64,000 bases of DNA, from NCBI RefSeq assembly GCF_041224545.1, contig NZ_JBGFGP010000163.1:148902-212901 (forward strand), read 5' to 3'. The position numbers and the translations under genes were made by a program. The stretch comes from Sedimentitalea sp041224545. GTDB taxonomy: Bacteria > Pseudomonadota > Alphaproteobacteria > Rhodobacterales > Rhodobacteraceae. The notes beneath the pieces were generated by a model. It searched no databases, was not told the DNA's origin, and saw nothing but the letters and a program-made list of their open reading frames with translations. Shown one piece after another: positions 55,172 to 63,405 of this stretch; position 1 is the stretch's first letter, and the number at the start of each line of letters is the position of its first letter.

Positions 55172-56668
55172 TTACGCTCCTTTCTCCGAAGGCAATTTGG
55201 ATACCAGCCGCAGGGACACGGTAAGCCCCTCGAGCTGATAGTGAGGGCGTAGAAAGAACTTCGACGAATAATAGCCGGGATTGCCCTCGACCTCTTCGAC
55301 AGCGACCTCGGCGGCAGCGAGTGGTTTACGTGCCTTGACCGCTTCCGAAGAAACTTCTGCGTTGGTGTCCACGTACTGGTTCACCCAGTCCTGGAGCCAG
55401 ACTTCCATGTCTTTGCGACTCTTGAACGAACCGATCTTGTCGCGGACCATGCATTTCATGTAATGCGCGAACCGGCAGGTCGCGAAGAGATAGGGCAGCC
55501 GCGCCGCAAGATTGGCGTTCGCGGTTGCGTCCGGATCGTCATATTCTGCCGGCTTGTGCAGCGACTGCGCCCCGATAAAGGCCGCGATGTCGGAATTCTT
55601 GCGATGGATCAGCGGCATCATGCCGTTCTTGGCCAATTCCGCCTCGCGCCGATCGCTGATCGCAATCTCGGTCGGACATTTCTGATCCACGCCGCCATCG
55701 TCGGTGGGGAAGGTGTGGCTGGGCAGGTTTTCAAGTGCACCGCCGCTTTCGACACCACGGATTCGCGAGCACCAGCCATAGGTCTTGAACGACCGGTTGA
55801 TGTTCACAGCCATGCCGTAGGCGGCATTGACCCAGCCATACTTGCTGCTGTCCGCGCCGTCCGTGTCTTCTTCAAAGGCGAACGCCTCGACCGGGTCGGT
55901 TTTCGATCCATATGGCAGACGTCCCAGGAACCGCGGCATCGCCAGGCCGACATATTTGGAATCCTCGCTCTCGCGCAGGCTGCGCCAGGACGCATATTCA
56001 GGCGTCTGGAAAATCTTGGTCAGATCGCGGGGGTTGGCCAGTTCGCCCCAGCTGTCCATCTGGAACAGGCTCGGCTGGGCACCGGTGATCAACGGCGCAT
56101 GCGCAGCGGCGGCGATCTTGGACATTTCACCCAGCAGCTCCACGTCCGGCGGGCTGTGATCGAAATGATAATCCGCCACCAGCGTGCCATAAGGCTCGCC
56201 ACCGAACTGCCCGAATTCCTCTTCGTAAAGCTTCTTGAAGATCGGAGACTGATCCCACGCGGTTCCCTTGAACTTGCGCAGGGTCTTGTGCATCTCCTTT
56301 TTCGAGATGTTCATCACCCGGATTTTCAGCATCTCGTCGGTTTCGGTGTTGTTCACCAGGTAATGCAGCCCTCGCCACGCGCTCTCCATCTGCTGGAATT
56401 CTTCGTGATGCAGGATCAGGTTGATCTGCTCGGTCAGCTTCTTGTCGAGTTCCGCAACGATACCTTCGATCGAGCGCAACGCGTCGTCGGAGATCAGGTT
56501 CGCATTCTCGAGCGCCTGCTGGGCGAGCGTCTTGACGGCAGTTTCAACGGCGGTCTTGGCCTGATCGGATTTCGGGCGGAATTCCTTTTGCAGCAGTTCC
56601 TCGAATTCCGATGAGCCAAATGCGGTGGCTTCACCGCCGGCCTTTGCCTGGGCTTGTTCTTCAGCCAT
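55172..56668 (-). CDS. tssC: T6SS sheath large subunit TssC (VipB)
   Basis: 498 residues, full length. Core blocks: LILHHEEFQQMESAWRGLHY, YGTLVADYHFDHSPPDVELL, LAMPRFLGRLPYGSKTDPVE, FPTDDGGVDQKCPTEIAISD, CRFAHYMKCMVRDKIGSF and the C-terminal sheath strand SSKFFLRPHYQLEGLTVSLR. All segments needed for sheath polymerisation are present, in contrast to the TssC-like part of the fusion protein encoded further down. It follows tssB by 9 bases with SD GGAGA. Confidence 0.97.
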   Translation of the reverse strand: MAEEQAQAKAGGEATAFGSSEFEELLQKEFRPKSDQAKTAVETAVKTLAQQALENANLISDDALRSIEGIVAELDKKLTEQINLILHHEEFQQMESAWRGLHYLVNNTETDEMLKIRVMNISKKEMHKTLRKFKGTAWDQSPIFKKLYEEEFGQFGGEPYGTLVADYHFDHSPPDVELLGEMSKIAAAAHAPLITGAQPSLFQMDSWGELANPRDLTKIFQTPEYASWRSLRESEDSKYVGLAMPRFLGRLPYGSKTDPVEAFAFEEDTDGADSSKYGWVNAAYGMAVNINRSFKTYGWCSRIRGVESGGALENLPSHTFPTDDGGVDQKCPTEIAISDRREAELAKNGMMPLIHRKNSDIAAFIGAQSLHKPAEYDDPDATANANLAARLPYLFATCRFAHYMKCMVRDKIGSFKSRKDMEVWLQDWVNQYVDTNAEVSSEAVKARKPLAAAEVAVEEVEGNPGYYSSKFFLRPHYQLEGLTVSLRLVSKLPSEKGA

Positions 56669-56677
56669 GTGTATCTC

Positions 56678-57190
56678 CTATTCCTCGTCGCTTTCAGCCT
56701 TGGGCGCAGGCTGCGCGGCCAGTGTTTTCAACAATGCAGGGTCACTGATGATCTTGCTGATCAGGTCCTCGGCACCGGTCTTTCCGTCCATGTAGGTCAT
56801 CAGATTGGACAATTGCGTGCGCGCATCGAGCAACTCGCGAAGCGGCTCGACCTTGGCGGCGATCGCTGCGGGCGAGAAATCGTCCATGCTCTCAAAGGTG
56901 ATATCCACCGCGAGGTTTCCCTCGCCGGTCAGCGTATTGGGCACCGTGAACGCGGCGCGCGGCTTCATCGATTTCATCCGGTCGTCGAAATTGTCGACGT
57001 CGATCTCGAGAAACTTGCGGTCTGCAACGGCGGGCTGCGGTGCTTCGGACTTGCCGGCAAGATCGCTCATCACACCCATCACGAAGGGCAACTGCACCTT
57101 TTTCTCCGCGCCATAAAGCTCGACATCATATTCGATCTGAACCCTGGGCGCGCGATTCCGCGCTATGAATTTCTGTGAACTATCCGCCAT
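56678..57190 (-). CDS. tssB: T6SS sheath small subunit TssB (VipA)
   Basis: 170 residues. TssB blocks: RNRAPRVQIEYDVELYGAEK, QLPFVMGVMSDLAGKSEAPQ, FLEIDVDNFDDRM, VPNTLTGEGNLAVDITFESM and RTQLSNLMTYMDGKTGAEDL. It pairs with TssC in the contractile sheath. Its sequence is strikingly close to residues 1-155 of the sheath fusion protein, with most differences conservative, implying a local duplication. AAGGAG lies 7 bases before the ATG. Confidence 0.97.
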   Translation of the reverse strand: MADSSQKFIARNRAPRVQIEYDVELYGAEKKVQLPFVMGVMSDLAGKSEAPQPAVADRKFLEIDVDNFDDRMKSMKPRAAFTVPNTLTGEGNLAVDITFESMDDFSPAAIAAKVEPLRELLDARTQLSNLMTYMDGKTGAEDLISKIISDPALLKTLAAQPAPKAESDEE

Positions 57191-57278
57191 CTCGTACTCC
57201 TTGGTATCCCTGTTTTTTCATGTGTCGCGGCTGACCCAAAAAGAGGCCGCCAATGGGTTAATCAAAAGTTAATACAGA

Positions 57279-58328
57279 CTAATCATCGTCTATTCCGCCA
57301 AGACTCTTGACGGCATCGAATTCGCCGGGGGCTATATCGCGAATGATCGTCAGGAAATCGGCATTGACCAGCCGCTTGGCGCGCTCCAAAAGGATCGGAA
57401 CCGGGCTGGAGGGCTCTTTCTGGCGATAATAACCGACGATCCGCTCCAGCGCGTTTATCACGTCGGTGCGCGAATTGATCGCCCCTACGGCCTGCACCGG
57501 CGCGGCGGGGGCCGCATCCGTTGCCGTGGTATCCGGGTCAACCGGCGCGCCCTCTTCGGCGGTATCCGCAGGGCCCGCCGAAGAGGCATACTCTCCGACC
57601 CGACGCGCCATCAGGTCCAAAAGCTTGACCAGCGGCATGAGTTCAGGACCCTGGCCCGGGGTCTTTTCATCAAATACCGCAGAAATCGCCCTGACATTTT
57701 CCGATGCCGTCTGTAGCGCGGTCAGAGTTTCCGACAGCACCTCGTCATCCGTGTCCTGGAACGCGGCCGCAATCGTTGCCGTATCCGGTCCGGTCTCGCC
57801 CTCGGGCACGGCAACCTGCCCCTCGGACATTTCGATGTCACGCATCGAGAACAGGCCAAATCCACGGCTCCGGGTCAGCGGCGCGCGGCGCAGCGAACGA
57901 TAGGCCAGCGACGGCCCCGCCATGCCGTCGGGTTGACCACAAAGCCCCTGGATCGCATTGATCCGCATCGTCGGATCGTTGCCGTCCTCCTCGTCAAGCT
58001 CGGGATGGCAGGTGTCCCAATAATCTTCCAGGTGGCCGCGCAACACCGTGGTCGCATCGGCATAGCCTTGCAGCCCCTCGACATTCAGGATCGCATCCGC
58101 AAGGAACACACCGGCACGCAGATCATGACTCTGCCTGAGCACGTCGAGCGCCTTTTTGACGACTTCCCGGTAATCAGGCCCGTGACCCTCGGCGATCGCA
58201 TCGCCAACCTGCTGCTCTTCAACCGGTTGGGCGGCAAGCTCCATCTCGGTGAACACCATCTCGTATTCGAGATTCTCACCGCTTGGCGCGTTTTCACCCT
58301 TGGATTGTAAAAGGACTACCGGGTCCAT
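57279..58328 (-). CDS. tssA: T6SS assembly protein TssA (ImpA N-terminal domain)
   Basis: 349 residues from ATG 58328 with GGGAG upstream; an in-frame ATG at 58352 is less likely. The ImpA N-terminal domain is seen as PSGENLEYEMVFTEMELAA, DYREVVKKALDVL, DLRAGVFLADAILNVEGLQG and EDYWDTCHPELDEEDGNDP. The C-terminal part (INALERIVGYYRQKEPSSPV and LLERAKRLVNADFLTIIRDI) is the short class. TssA primes tube and sheath polymerisation. It is the first gene of the long minus-strand T6SS series, divergent from the unknown 522-residue protein. It is 88 bases upstream of tssB. Confidence 0.93.
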   Translation of the reverse strand: MDPVVLLQSKGENAPSGENLEYEMVFTEMELAAQPVEEQQVGDAIAEGHGPDYREVVKKALDVLRQSHDLRAGVFLADAILNVEGLQGYADATTVLRGHLEDYWDTCHPELDEEDGNDPTMRINAIQGLCGQPDGMAGPSLAYRSLRRAPLTRSRGFGLFSMRDIEMSEGQVAVPEGETGPDTATIAAAFQDTDDEVLSETLTALQTASENVRAISAVFDEKTPGQGPELMPLVKLLDLMARRVGEYASSAGPADTAEEGAPVDPDTTATDAAPAAPVQAVGAINSRTDVINALERIVGYYRQKEPSSPVPILLERAKRLVNADFLTIIRDIAPGEFDAVKSLGGIDDD

Positions 58329-58344
58329 AGTGTCTCCCTTCGAA

Positions 58345-58364
58345 GCGGCCAAAACCCCGGCCGC
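58345..58364 (-). promoter_or_regulatory. Small hairpin in the tssA leader
   Basis: GCGGCC and GGCCGC flank an 8-base A/C loop immediately upstream of the tssA ribosome binding site. In the mRNA this 6-bp G/C stem ends a few bases before the SD and could affect initiation. The whole 58329-58504 interval also contains ACTGCA-GTAA-TGCAGT (about 58393-58408), a possible operator half-site pair. No confident promoter was found. Function is unproven. Confidence 0.3.
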
Positions 58365-58504
58365 GACTACACTTGAACCAATTCCCGGTTGCGACTGCAG
58401 TAATGCAGTTCACACAACAGAAAACATTTTTTGTTGACCCTAAGTCAGCCTTATCATCTTCTTAAAGTCAATTGGATTTCCACACGCATAGAGGGTTCGA
58501 CATT

Positions 58505-60073
58505 ATGGCCGATCTCAAACTCGAAGGCGCCGAGCTCAAGAAAATGGTGAAGCTCGGAAAAAAGAAACCTCTGAGCTTTGCGTTCTGCCCCGGATTACAG
58601 AATGAACACACGTTCATGATCGATCGCCGCAAGGCGCCCGCGATGCTCGGCAAACTTGCGCGCAAGGAAGGCACCGGCAAGAAAGTCGCCTTCGGGACGT
58701 TTGAACTCAAGGGGCGTGTCATGGAAATGACCTGCGAAAGCACCGTTCCGCAGATGGCCAAGACGATCAAGAAATACCTGAAAACCCAAAAGACCCTGGT
58801 TAACGTTTTGATCCTCGACGCCGACGGCAACACCCTGGAGAGCGACGTCGAGGATTTGCCAGACGATCCGACAATGGAAGAAACGCTGCAAGACCAGGCC
58901 ACGCGCGAAGAACCGACCGAAACCACGCAAGCCCAGGATGACGTTTCTGAAGATGCGCAACAGTATGCCCCCGAAGAGAGCGACGCCCCCGCGATGGACG
59001 CGGCGGCACTGGCGGCGCGATTGAAGGCACTGCAACCCGATATCGCCGCAGCCAGCGACGATGCCGCCGAGAAACTGAAAAAGGCAATGACCGGTGCCGT
59101 CTCTCAGATAAAATCCTCTGCATTCGAACAGGCGGACAAGACGATTACCGCACTGGAAAACGCGGTCGCCAGGCTGCGCCAGCGTGCAGAAGCAGGGCAG
59201 GTCCCGGAAGCCGGACAGGACCCCGCCTCACCGCAACCGGATTTCCAGGCCCTCGCCATCCGCGCCAAGGCTCTGCAACAGAGCATTGCCGACATTGCGG
59301 AACCTGCAAAAGGCAAACTGATGACAGCGCTGTCAAGCGCCGCCCAGACCATCAAGGCGCGCAATCACGAGGCGGCGGACGCTCTGCTCGGAAAAATCGA
59401 AGCGGCCGTCAACAAGACCAGAACGGCAACCACTGACGGCGATGGCAACGCCACGAAATGGGAAGCTGTTCAGGCGCGTCTGCAACCCGTCGTCGACAAG
59501 GCAATGACCGACAGGCGCGGCGACCTCGCCGCAATCAACCGCAGCTTTGATTTCGCCAAGGATCAGGCGGCGGAGGGCAACTATGCCAACGCGTTGAAAG
59601 CGGCAGCCAAGACGGCCGAGTTGCTCAAGCAGGCAGCGACCATGCAGACCACTGCGGCGGCACAAGAGGCCGCCGACCTGTCGCCCGAGGGGCTTGTCAA
59701 GCTGCGCGTCGCCTGGATCGAAACGCGGCTTGGCATGAAAAAGGACATCGAAGGGCTGAAATCGGCAATTGACGATGCAACAAGGGGCATTGACGGCATG
59801 GAAGAGGTCTCTTCCAAGTCCTCGGTCCTGTTCGACTATATCTCGGGCATCGACACGAGCCTGGAACAGGCATTGCAGGACATGGCCGATGCACAGGACA
59901 CAGAGACGCGCAACGCCCTGAAACGCAATGCGATGCAAATTGTGGAAACATACAGGGACGTTCTGGATTCAGATTTCTTCAAGGCGGTCGACGACAACGG
60001 TTTTGTCAAAACCAACATTCGCAGCTCTGCTCTCAATTCGCTGCAAAAAGTTGGCGCAGCCCTGGCGGCCTGA
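58505..60073 (+). CDS. Unknown protein with tandem helical repeats, divergent from tssA (candidate T6SS component or effector)
   Basis: 522 residues from ATG 58505 (GAGGG upstream; an earlier in-frame ATG at 58472 lacks similarity or SD). Residues 1-100 are a Lys-rich globular region (LGKKKPLSFAFCPGLQNEHT). An acidic linker follows (105-165). Then come at least three helical repeats of 70-80 residues, starting near 168 (ARLKALQPDIAAASDD), 249 (IRAKALQQSIADIAEP) and 319 (WEAVQARLQPVVDKAM), each ending in an ALENAV- or GKIEAAV-type helix. The C-terminal tail (about 468-522; YRDVLDSDFFKAVDDNGFVK) is of a type I recall at the end of other large T6SS-locus proteins. No catalytic motif, signal peptide or membrane helix is seen. 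Confidence 0.8.
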   Translation: MADLKLEGAELKKMVKLGKKKPLSFAFCPGLQNEHTFMIDRRKAPAMLGKLARKEGTGKKVAFGTFELKGRVMEMTCESTVPQMAKTIKKYLKTQKTLVNVLILDADGNTLESDVEDLPDDPTMEETLQDQATREEPTETTQAQDDVSEDAQQYAPEESDAPAMDAAALAARLKALQPDIAAASDDAAEKLKKAMTGAVSQIKSSAFEQADKTITALENAVARLRQRAEAGQVPEAGQDPASPQPDFQALAIRAKALQQSIADIAEPAKGKLMTALSSAAQTIKARNHEAADALLGKIEAAVNKTRTATTDGDGNATKWEAVQARLQPVVDKAMTDRRGDLAAINRSFDFAKDQAAEGNYANALKAAAKTAELLKQAATMQTTAAAQEAADLSPEGLVKLRVAWIETRLGMKKDIEGLKSAIDDATRGIDGMEEVSSKSSVLFDYISGIDTSLEQALQDMADAQDTETRNALKRNAMQIVETYRDVLDSDFFKAVDDNGFVKTNIRSSALNSLQKVGAALAA

Positions 60074-60117
60074 TCCGTCATGTCCATAACCGGCATCAAA
60101 CGCAGGACCGCACGCCT

Positions 60118-60255
60118 TCACTCGAGATCCTGTTCACCGCTATCGCCCTTGTCACTGGCCACCACCGCGCCGGCCTCGCGCCCGGTGCCTTCGGTCGCCG
60201 CCCGCCGCGAACGCGGTATCGCCGTCTGTGCCCGCAATGATGGTGTCTACGCGTG
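60118..60255 (-). pseudogene. Possible 3' remnant of an unidentified gene cut by the IS110-like sequence
   Basis: On the minus strand an open frame of about 42 codons ends at TGA 60120-60118 (TPSLRAQTAIPRSRRAATEG, then GREAGAVVASDKGDSGEQDL). Its composition is protein-like. It is closed upstream by TAG near 60254, where the transposase-derived DNA begins. It may be the tail of a gene truncated by the insertion. No family was recognised. The interval 60074-60291 holds nothing else that I can support. Confidence 0.25.
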
Positions 60256-60291
60256 TTTGAGCCACGCATGACAAGAATAGGGCTGGCGAAG

Positions 60292-60840
60292 ATGACGGAG
60301 CATAGCGTCGGGATCGACATTTCCAAATCTCACCTCGACGTTTTTCACTTGGAGACTCAGACGGCGAAGCGGTTCGAGAATTCCGCGCACGGTTTTCGGG
60401 CGCTGCGCAAATGGCTGGCTCAGCTGGCGGTGACGCAGGTGGTGTTCGAGGCGACCGGCCCTTGTCATCGCGCCTTCGAAAAGGCGTTTTCGGGGGCCTT
60501 CCTTTGGTCAAGGTCAATCCTCTCCAGGCATGCCGTTTCGCGCAAGCCTACGAGACACAGGTCAAGACGGACGCGGTAGATGCACGCCTCTTGGCCCGCA
60601 TGGGATCTGCGCTTGCCTTGGTGGCTGATGAGCCGATGTCAGAAAAGACGCATGATCTTCGTGACCTGCAGATCACACGAACGGCCCTGACCAAGGAGCG
60701 CACCCGGCTGCGCAACCGCGGCCATGTTCAGACCAACACGGTTCTCAAACGCCAGACCAAAGCCCGCCTGGCGCTGGTCGAGCGGCAGGTCGTCGAGCTG
60801 AACGACGAGATTGCAAAGCGCATCGCCGATGACCGGTCAG
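60292..60840 (+). pseudogene. IS110-family transposase, frameshifted and 3'-truncated
   Basis: From ATG 60292 the frame reads HSVGIDISKSHLDVFHLE and QVVFEATGPCHRAFEKAF, the RuvC-like DEDD domain start. A frameshift at the G-run near 60490 moves the homology to the next frame (PLVKVNPLQACRFAQAYETQ, then TDAVDARLLARMG). It continues to about 60837 (LNDEIAKRIADD). The C-terminal Transposase_20 part with the essential Ser is missing. All four DEDD acidic residues are still encoded, but in two frames. It is therefore a dead remnant, not an active insertion sequence, and no terminal repeats were found. Confidence 0.88.
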
Positions 60841-60977
60841 TCACGTCGGATCATCGCTGTGTGGCCTGGAGGCATGCGGGACAATCGCCTCACATATGCC
60901 GCACCCAGAACATCAGGACTACGCCATCGACGGCCTGGTCCCATTCACTGTGCATTGAAAGGGGACGAGGGATGTCG

Positions 60978-61793
60978 ATGCGTTATGGCGATCTCATTCA
61001 GTTCGAGCCGATTGAGTCGGTTATCCAGCTTCTGGATGCCAATCGCCCAGATGAGGCCAAGAAACTGGTTTCGACCTACGTGATTTCTGACGATATGGCT
61101 GAGCGGATTGCCAAGCTCATGATCCCGCAGCTTTCGTTCGACGACGGCGTGGCCCACAAGGGCGTACTGGTCGCCGGCAACTACGGGACAGGTAAGTCGC
61201 ACCTGATGTCCGTTCTTTCGCTGGTGGCAGAGGATGCAGACTACGTCCAGATGATCCATCACCCAAAGGTGGCTGACGCTGCTAAAGCGATCGCGGGGAA
61301 GTTCAAAGTCCATCGGATCGAGATCTCAAGCCAGATGTCGTTGCGTGACATCATCACGCAGCAGCTGGACGTCTTTCTCGAAAAGGAAGGCGTAAGCTAT
61401 TCCTTCCCGCCGGCCGACAAGGTGATCAATAACAAGGCCGCCTTCGAAGAGATGATGGCGGCGTTTGCCGAGGTGCACCCGAACCACGGCGTTCTGCTAG
61501 TGATGGATGAGTTCCTCGAATACTTGCGTTCGCGCAAAGATCACGACCTTGTTCTCGACCTGTCGTTCCTGCGCGAGATTGGCGAGGTCACCAAGCACCT
61601 CCGCTTCCGCTTCGTCGCAGGCGTTCAAGAGGCCATCTTCGACAGCAGCCGCTTCCAGCATCTTACGGATAGCCTTCGTCGAGTGAAGGATCGGTTCACC
61701 CAGGTTCTACTTGCCCGGCAAGACGTCAGCTTCGTCGTGGCCGAACGACTCCTGAAGAAGACGTCGGATCAGCAAAACAAGATCCGCGCGTAG
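60978..61793 (+). pseudogene. DUF6079 (PglY-like) P-loop ATPase, N-terminal fragment
   Basis: 271 residues from ATG 60978 (GAGGG seven bases upstream). The opening MRYGDLIQFEPIESVIQLLD, Walker A VLVAGNYGTGKSHLMSVLS, Walker B GVLLVMDEFLEYLRSRKD and FLREIGEVTKHLRFRFVAGV fit the N-terminus of DUF6079 ATPases, large proteins (well over 1000 residues) found in BREX-type and related phage-defence loci. The frame breaks off after DQQNKIR at 61790, where unrelated DNA starts and gives TAG. About three quarters of the protein is thus missing. The frame is continuous with the IS110 remnant upstream by chance. A short open stretch before it (60899-60958, DYAIDGLVPFTVH then TGA) may be the tail of the preceding defence gene. 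Confidence 0.85.
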
Positions 61794-61880
61794 GCGAACT
61801 CGCCGGAGGCCGGGATCATGGTGACGGCGCGGGTCAGCCCTTCGGCGGTGTCGGGATCGGCCAGAACCAGATCGCGGATC
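61793..61880 (-). pseudogene. Short internal fragment of an unidentified coding sequence
   Basis: The minus strand encodes DLVLADPDTAEGLTRAVTMI followed by PASGEFAYA, with protein-like codon use. The frame is cut at about 61793 by the DUF6079 fragment and at about 61880 by the DUF2924 remnant. I do not recognise the family. It marks a rearrangement junction. Confidence 0.3.
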
Positions 61881-62077
61881 CCCGCAATCCGGTGGCTGGC
61901 ACGCGGCTGATCCGGGAATGGAACGGGGTCTAGCAAACCATCACCGTGCTGAAGGACGGTTTTGAGTGGCAGGGCCGCAAGTACAAATCGCTTTCGGGCA
62001 TCGCGCGAGAAATCACCGGCGTGCGCTGGAACGGCTATCGCTTCTTCGGGCTGCAGGTCCGACCGCGGGAGATTTGA
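61874..62077 (+). pseudogene. DUF2924 protein, 3' remnant with internal amber stop
   Basis: The frame ADPRNPVAGTRLIREWNGV, TAG (61931-61933), QTITVLKDGFEWQGRKYKSL and SGIAREITGVRWNGYRFFGL ends at TGA 62077. This is the C-terminal half of DUF2924, a small protein normally encoded directly upstream of large serine recombinases in alphaproteobacteria. The 5' half is missing and the in-frame TAG interrupts what remains. It ends 2 bases before the recombinase ATG. Confidence 0.85.
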
Positions 62078-62079
62078 CC

Positions 62080-63405
62080 ATGGATAGCAACTCGCGCCCA
62101 AACCGCCGCCTGCGCTGTGCGATCTATACCCGCAAGTCCACCGAAGAAGGGCTCGACATGGAGTTCAATAGCCTCGATGCGCAGCGCGAGGCTTGCGAAG
62201 CCTACATCGCCAGTCAGCGCTCCGAGGGCTGGGCCTACCTGCGCGAGCGTTACGACGACGGCGGGTTCTCCGGCGGCACACTGGAACGCCCTGCGTTGAA
62301 ACAGCTGATTGCCGATGTTGAAGACGGCCTCGTTGATGTGATCGTGGTCTACAAGATCGACCGCCTCAGCCGCGCCCTGATGGATTTTTCGAAACTGGTC
62401 GAGCTTTTCGATCGGCACGGCGTGACCTTCGTGTCGGTGACCCAGTCCTTCAACACGACAACGTCGATGGGACGGCTCACACTGAACATCCTGCTCAGCT
62501 TCGCGCAGTTCGAGCGGGAAGTGACGGCAGAGCGGATCCGGGACAAGGTCGCCGCCTCCCGGAAGAAGGGCATGTGGATGGGCGGCTACGTCCCCCTCGG
62601 GTACGATGTCGTCGACCACAAGCTTCTCGTGAACGAGAACGAGGCGGCGCAGGTACGGCGGATATTTGAGCGCTTCGTCGAACTTGGATCCGCCACGGTT
62701 CTGGCGCGAGAGCTCCGCCGCGAAGAGGCCTGCAACAAGCAGGGGACGCTGATCGACAAAGGTTATCTCTACCGGCTACTCAAGAACCGCGTTTATCGCG
62801 GTGAAGCTGTCCACAAGGGTACTGCATATCCCGGCGAGCATGATGCCATCATTGACGCCGACCTCTGGGACCGCGCCCACGCCATCCTGCAAGAGAGCCC
62901 CCGGAAACGCGCCAACAACACCCGCGCGCAGACACCGGCGCTGCTCAAAGGGCTGATCTTCTCGGAAACCGGCGCGGCCATGACGCCCACCACCACGAAG
63001 AAAGGCTCGAAACTCTACCGCTACTACGTGTCCATGGACGTGATCCGGAACCGAGATACCGGCGACGAGACCGCGCCCACGCGGCTGGCCGCCGGGATGG
63101 TCGAAAAAGCGGTGGTGACTGAAATCCGACGGATCCTGCAAACGCCAGAGGTAGTCACGCAGGTGTTGTCGGCGCTCAAAACCAACACCGCCGATATTTC
63201 AGAAGCCAACGCGTTGGGCGCGCTCCACGAGTTCGACACCCTCTGGACCCAACTCTTCCCCGCCGAGCAAGCCCGGATCGTTCAGCTCCTTGTCCGGCGC
63301 ATTACGGTGACGGCCACCGGGCTCGAGGTCGATATCCGGCGCGAGGGCATCGCCGGGGTCATCCGCGAGATGTTCGCCCCGCGCGAGTTAGAGGCCGCCG
63401 AATGA
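62080..63405 (+). CDS. Large serine recombinase (resolvase/invertase family, recombinase domain)
   Basis: 441 residues from ATG 62080 (GGGAGA nine bases upstream). The N-terminal resolvase domain has the catalytic Ser in AIYTRKSTEEGLDMEFNSLD, with VIVVYKIDRLSRALMDFSKL and FAQFEREVTAERIRDKVAAS. The Recombinase domain follows (GGYVPLGYDVVDHKLLVNEN; LYRLLKNRVYRGEAVHKG), then a zinc-ribbon-like region lacking clear Cys pairs (LLKGLIFSETGAAMTPTTTK) and a C-terminal part. The catalytic residues look complete, so it may be active. Such enzymes integrate or excise mobile DNA. No attachment-site duplication was found within the window; the other end probably lies beyond base 64000. Confidence 0.94.
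   Translation: MDSNSRPNRRLRCAIYTRKSTEEGLDMEFNSLDAQREACEAYIASQRSEGWAYLRERYDDGGFSGGTLERPALKQLIADVEDGLVDVIVVYKIDRLSRALMDFSKLVELFDRHGVTFVSVTQSFNTTTSMGRLTLNILLSFAQFEREVTAERIRDKVAASRKKGMWMGGYVPLGYDVVDHKLLVNENEAAQVRRIFERFVELGSATVLARELRREEACNKQGTLIDKGYLYRLLKNRVYRGEAVHKGTAYPGEHDAIIDADLWDRAHAILQESPRKRANNTRAQTPALLKGLIFSETGAAMTPTTTKKGSKLYRYYVSMDVIRNRDTGDETAPTRLAAGMVEKAVVTEIRRILQTPEVVTQVLSALKTNTADISEANALGALHEFDTLWTQLFPAEQARIVQLLVRRITVTATGLEVDIRREGIAGVIREMFAPRELEAAE

Noticed and set aside
58329..58504. Sigma-54 promoter for the T6SS operon
   Set aside because: No GG-N10-GC pair in a TGGCAC/TTGC-type context was found on either strand.
60411..61793. Single open frame joining the IS110 transposase to the P-loop ATPase domain
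   Set aside because: The two parts belong to unrelated families, the transposase is already frameshifted and cut near 60837, and the ATPase has its own SD and start at 60978. A genuine fusion is unlikely.
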